This document shows, piece by piece, positions 5,716 to 7,259 of a stretch of DNA of 7,259 nucleotides. The position numbers were made by a program, and so were the translations under genes. Numbering within the stretch: position 1 is the first letter of the stretch; the number at the start of each line of letters is the position of its first letter. The stretch comes from Planctomycetota bacterium. GTDB taxonomy: Bacteria > Planctomycetota > Phycisphaerae > Sedimentisphaerales > Anaerobacaceae. The stretch lies in NCBI GenBank assembly GCA_022567055.1, contig JADFHU010000275.1:1-7259 (forward strand). Reading direction: 5' to 3'. A model generated the notes under the pieces. The model was not told where the DNA came from, searched no databases, and saw only the letters and a program-made list of their open reading frames with translations.

Positions 5716-5810
5716 TCGTGATCAGCGCAGCGGTTGTCGTTGTCGTAATCGATACCCCTAATCCCATTTCACTGTTTCGATTACGATTACGACAACGACA
5801 ACGATCACGA
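5716..5810. repeat. Long inverted repeat built from degenerate hexamers
   Basis: Two stems are stacked: TCGTGATC (5716-5723) pairs with GATCACGA (5803-5810), and a perfect 19-bp stem joins 5733-5751 to 5784-5802. A 9-nt bulge (5724-5732) interrupts the left arm only, and the loop is 32 nt. In the right arm the sequence is a 6-nt periodic array from 5778: CGATTA twice, CGACAA twice, CGATCA, then CGAGTG. With 27 paired positions this is by far the strongest foldback in the window. Similar degenerate hexamer arrays are known in intergenic DNA of diverse environmental bacteria, a link made from memory. Confidence 0.8.
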
Positions 5811-5883
5811 GTGTGACCCGGGACTGAACCTGGCAAAACCCGAGTCGGCTCTGAATGGACGGCCCATCCGTTCAAGTCATTGC

Positions 5884-7259
5884 TCAGGCAAGCATTTTTT
5901 CTACCACCTTGCCGGCGACGTCGGTCAGGCGGAAGTCACGACCCTGGTGGCGGTGCGTCAGTTTGAGGTGATCGAGACCGAAGAGATGCAGGAGCGTGGC
6001 GTGGAAATCGTTGATGTGGACGGGGTCTTCTTCGATATTCCAGCCGATGTCATCGGTCTTGCCGATGACCTGTCCGCCTTTGACGCCGCCGCCCGCCGCC
6101 CACATCGAGAAGGCGAAGGGGTGATGGTCGCGGCCGGTGTTCGCTGCGCGTCCCTTGCGGTTTTCACCCAGCGGCGTCCGTCCGAATTCGCTGCCCCAGA
6201 TCACCACGGTGGAATCGAGCAGGCCGCGGTTCTTCAGATCCCCGAGCAGCGCCCCGATGGGTTGGTCGGCCATGAGGCTGTTGAACTGGATGCGCTTGTC
6301 CATGTCCTGGTGGTGGTCCCAGGTGGCATGGTAAATGTTGATGTAGCGCACGCCCCGTTCGACCAGACGCCGCGCCAATAGACAGTTGGAGGCGAAGGAC
6401 TTGAATTCGTCGCCGCCCCCGTTTCGAAATGCCTTCCATGCGCCTTCTTCGCGGTTGACGCCATATTTTTCCAGCGTGGCTTCGCTTTCATCGGCAAGGT
6501 CGATGAGGTCGGGGGCGGCGGACTGCATGCGGTAGGCCAGTTCGTAGGACGCGATGCGCGAAAGGATTTCCGGGTCGAGCGTCGCCTCATGGTGCAGCTG
6601 GTTCAAATCACGGGTGACATCGAGCCCGCGCCGCTGGCAGTCGTGGGGCATGTCCGCTGGATTGCTGAGGTGTAGGATGGGCTCGCCCTGGTTGCGGAAG
6701 AGCACGCCCTCGTAGGTCGAAGGCAGAAACCCGCTGGTCCAGTTCGAGGTGCCGCCGCTCGTACCCCGGCCCGAGGTGAGCACGACATAGCCCGGCAGGT
6801 CCTGCGACACGCTGCCCAGGCCATAATTCAGCCACGAGCCGATGCAGGGCCGCCCGAACATGGGCACGCCCGTGTTCATCATCAGTTGGCCCGGGTGGTG
6901 GTTGAAGGCCTCGGAGTGCATGCTGCGGACCAGGCAGATGTCGTCGGCATGCTCCCCGATGTAGGGGATGAGATCAGACAGTTCCATGCCGCACTGGCCG
7001 TGCCGCTTGAATTCGCGGTAGCCACCCATGAGCACAGCCTCTTCTTTCTGGATAAAGGCGAAACGCACCTTGTCTATCAGCGAATCGGGGAGCTTCTGAC
7101 CGTGCAATTCAGCGAGCTTGGGCTTGGGATCGAAAAGTTCGAGTTGGCTGGGCGCGCCCGCCATAAAAATAAAGATGCACGCCTTGGCCTTGGCCTCGAA
7201 GTGGGGCGGCTTGGGCGCGAGCGGATTTACGGCTTCGGGCCGCAACGCGCGCAAAAAAC
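5884..7259 (-). CDS. DUF1501 family protein, 5'-truncated by the window edge
   Basis: About 458 codons of a DUF1501 protein are visible; the frame stays open to the window end, so the true start lies beyond 7259. A TTG at 7254 could pass as a start but falls inside the usual sequence. What is seen begins after the N-terminal signal region, at RPEAVNPLAPKPPHFEAKAK, followed by CIFIFMAGAPSQLELFDPKP. Family hallmarks include SMHSEAFNHHPGQ (HHPG near 6891-6905), GSWLNYGLGS, LPGYVVLTSGRG, YHATWDHHQDM (about 6301-6336), GSEFGRTP (about 6171-6197) and GRDHHPFAFSMWAAGG (from about 6134 downwards). The gene ends normally in DVAGKVVEKMLA. DUF1501 belongs to the alkaline phosphatase/sulfatase superfamily; the conserved His and Asp residues suggest metal binding, but the reaction is unknown. 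Members often carry a Tat signal and sit beside DUF1549/DUF1553 cytochrome genes, which would be upstream, outside this window. Confidence 0.93.
   Translation of the reverse strand, partial: FLRALRPEAVNPLAPKPPHFEAKAKACIFIFMAGAPSQLELFDPKPKLAELHGQKLPDSLIDKVRFAFIQKEEAVLMGGYREFKRHGQCGMELSDLIPYIGEHADDICLVRSMHSEAFNHHPGQLMMNTGVPMFGRPCIGSWLNYGLGSVSQDLPGYVVLTSGRGTSGGTSNWTSGFLPSTYEGVLFRNQGEPILHLSNPADMPHDCQRRGLDVTRDLNQLHHEATLDPEILSRIASYELAYRMQSAAPDLIDLADESEATLEKYGVNREEGAWKAFRNGGGDEFKSFASNCLLARRLVERGVRYINIYHATWDHHQDMDKRIQFNSLMADQPIGALLGDLKNRGLLDSTVVIWGSEFGRTPLGENRKGRAANTGRDHHPFAFSMWAAGGGVKGGQVIGKTDDIGWNIEEDPVHINDFHATLLHLFGLDHLKLTHRHQGRDFRLTDVAGKVVEKMLA

Larger units (their letters stand above)
5428..5883. 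other. Intergenic region with inverted repeats between DUF1501 and spondin-like genes
   Basis: No gene is convincing; the minus-strand frame at 5636-5875 merely translates the hexamer repeats into alternating RNRN and TTTT runs. The half near 5680-5813 holds two strong inverted repeats, listed separately. The half near 5428-5600 should contain the spondin-like gene's promoter. It is relatively AT-rich just upstream of the ribosome site and has a loose inverted repeat GATTG...CAATC at about 5469-5488, but no clear -35/-10 pair. Confidence 0.5.

Noticed and set aside
5636..5875. 79-aa minus-strand frame over the hexamer foldback
   Set aside because: Its composition (Arg/Asn and Thr runs) is an artefact of the 6-nt repeat; no ribosome site.

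Overview
The window is GC-rich bacterial DNA, probably a chromosome fragment or metagenomic contig. All five substantial genes lie on the minus strand. The taxon cannot be fixed. A DUF1501 protein, a secreted Spondin_N-domain protein and CAGAG-type and CGATTA-type interspersed repeats fit environmental lineages such as Planctomycetota, Verrucomicrobiota or relatives, but some Proteobacteria also carry these families.

Reading in the direction of transcription (high to low coordinates), the window opens inside a DUF1501 (alkaline-phosphatase/sulfatase-like) gene, 7259-5884, whose 5' end lies outside. A 456-bp gap follows, with two strong inverted repeats, one built from degenerate hexamers. Next is a secreted protein with a Spondin_N domain (5427-4582). 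Then comes about 630 bp without a convincing large gene, holding three hairpins, a tandem 10-bp repeat and a possible 17-codon leader ORF. The rest is a four-gene ABC-2 exporter operon (3910-348): one ATPase, a first permease encoded as two separate overlapping genes (an N-terminal one-TM plus periplasmic half, and a C-terminal five-TM half), and a second intact permease. The operon is followed by 347 bp of degenerate interspersed repeats.

The most interesting structure is a MITE-like element of about 207 bp inserted between the ATPase gene and the first permease gene. It has 20-bp inverted ends (19/20 identical) bounded by TA on each side. Removing it in silico with one TA rebuilds a TTGA stop/start overlap in the permease reading frame. 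That is the same NTGA junction found at the two other operon boundaries (GTGA and ATGA). In its present state the element supplies the permease's GTG start and part of its Shine-Dalgarno sequence. Both sit in one arm of a stem that would be fully paired in the mRNA, so the insertion may have changed translation of the transporter.

The ATPase should power a heteromeric ABC-2 membrane channel made of the split and intact permeases. Its substrate cannot be read from the sequence. The DUF1501 and spondin-like genes are separated from the operon and from each other by repeat-rich gaps, and nothing shows that they work together.
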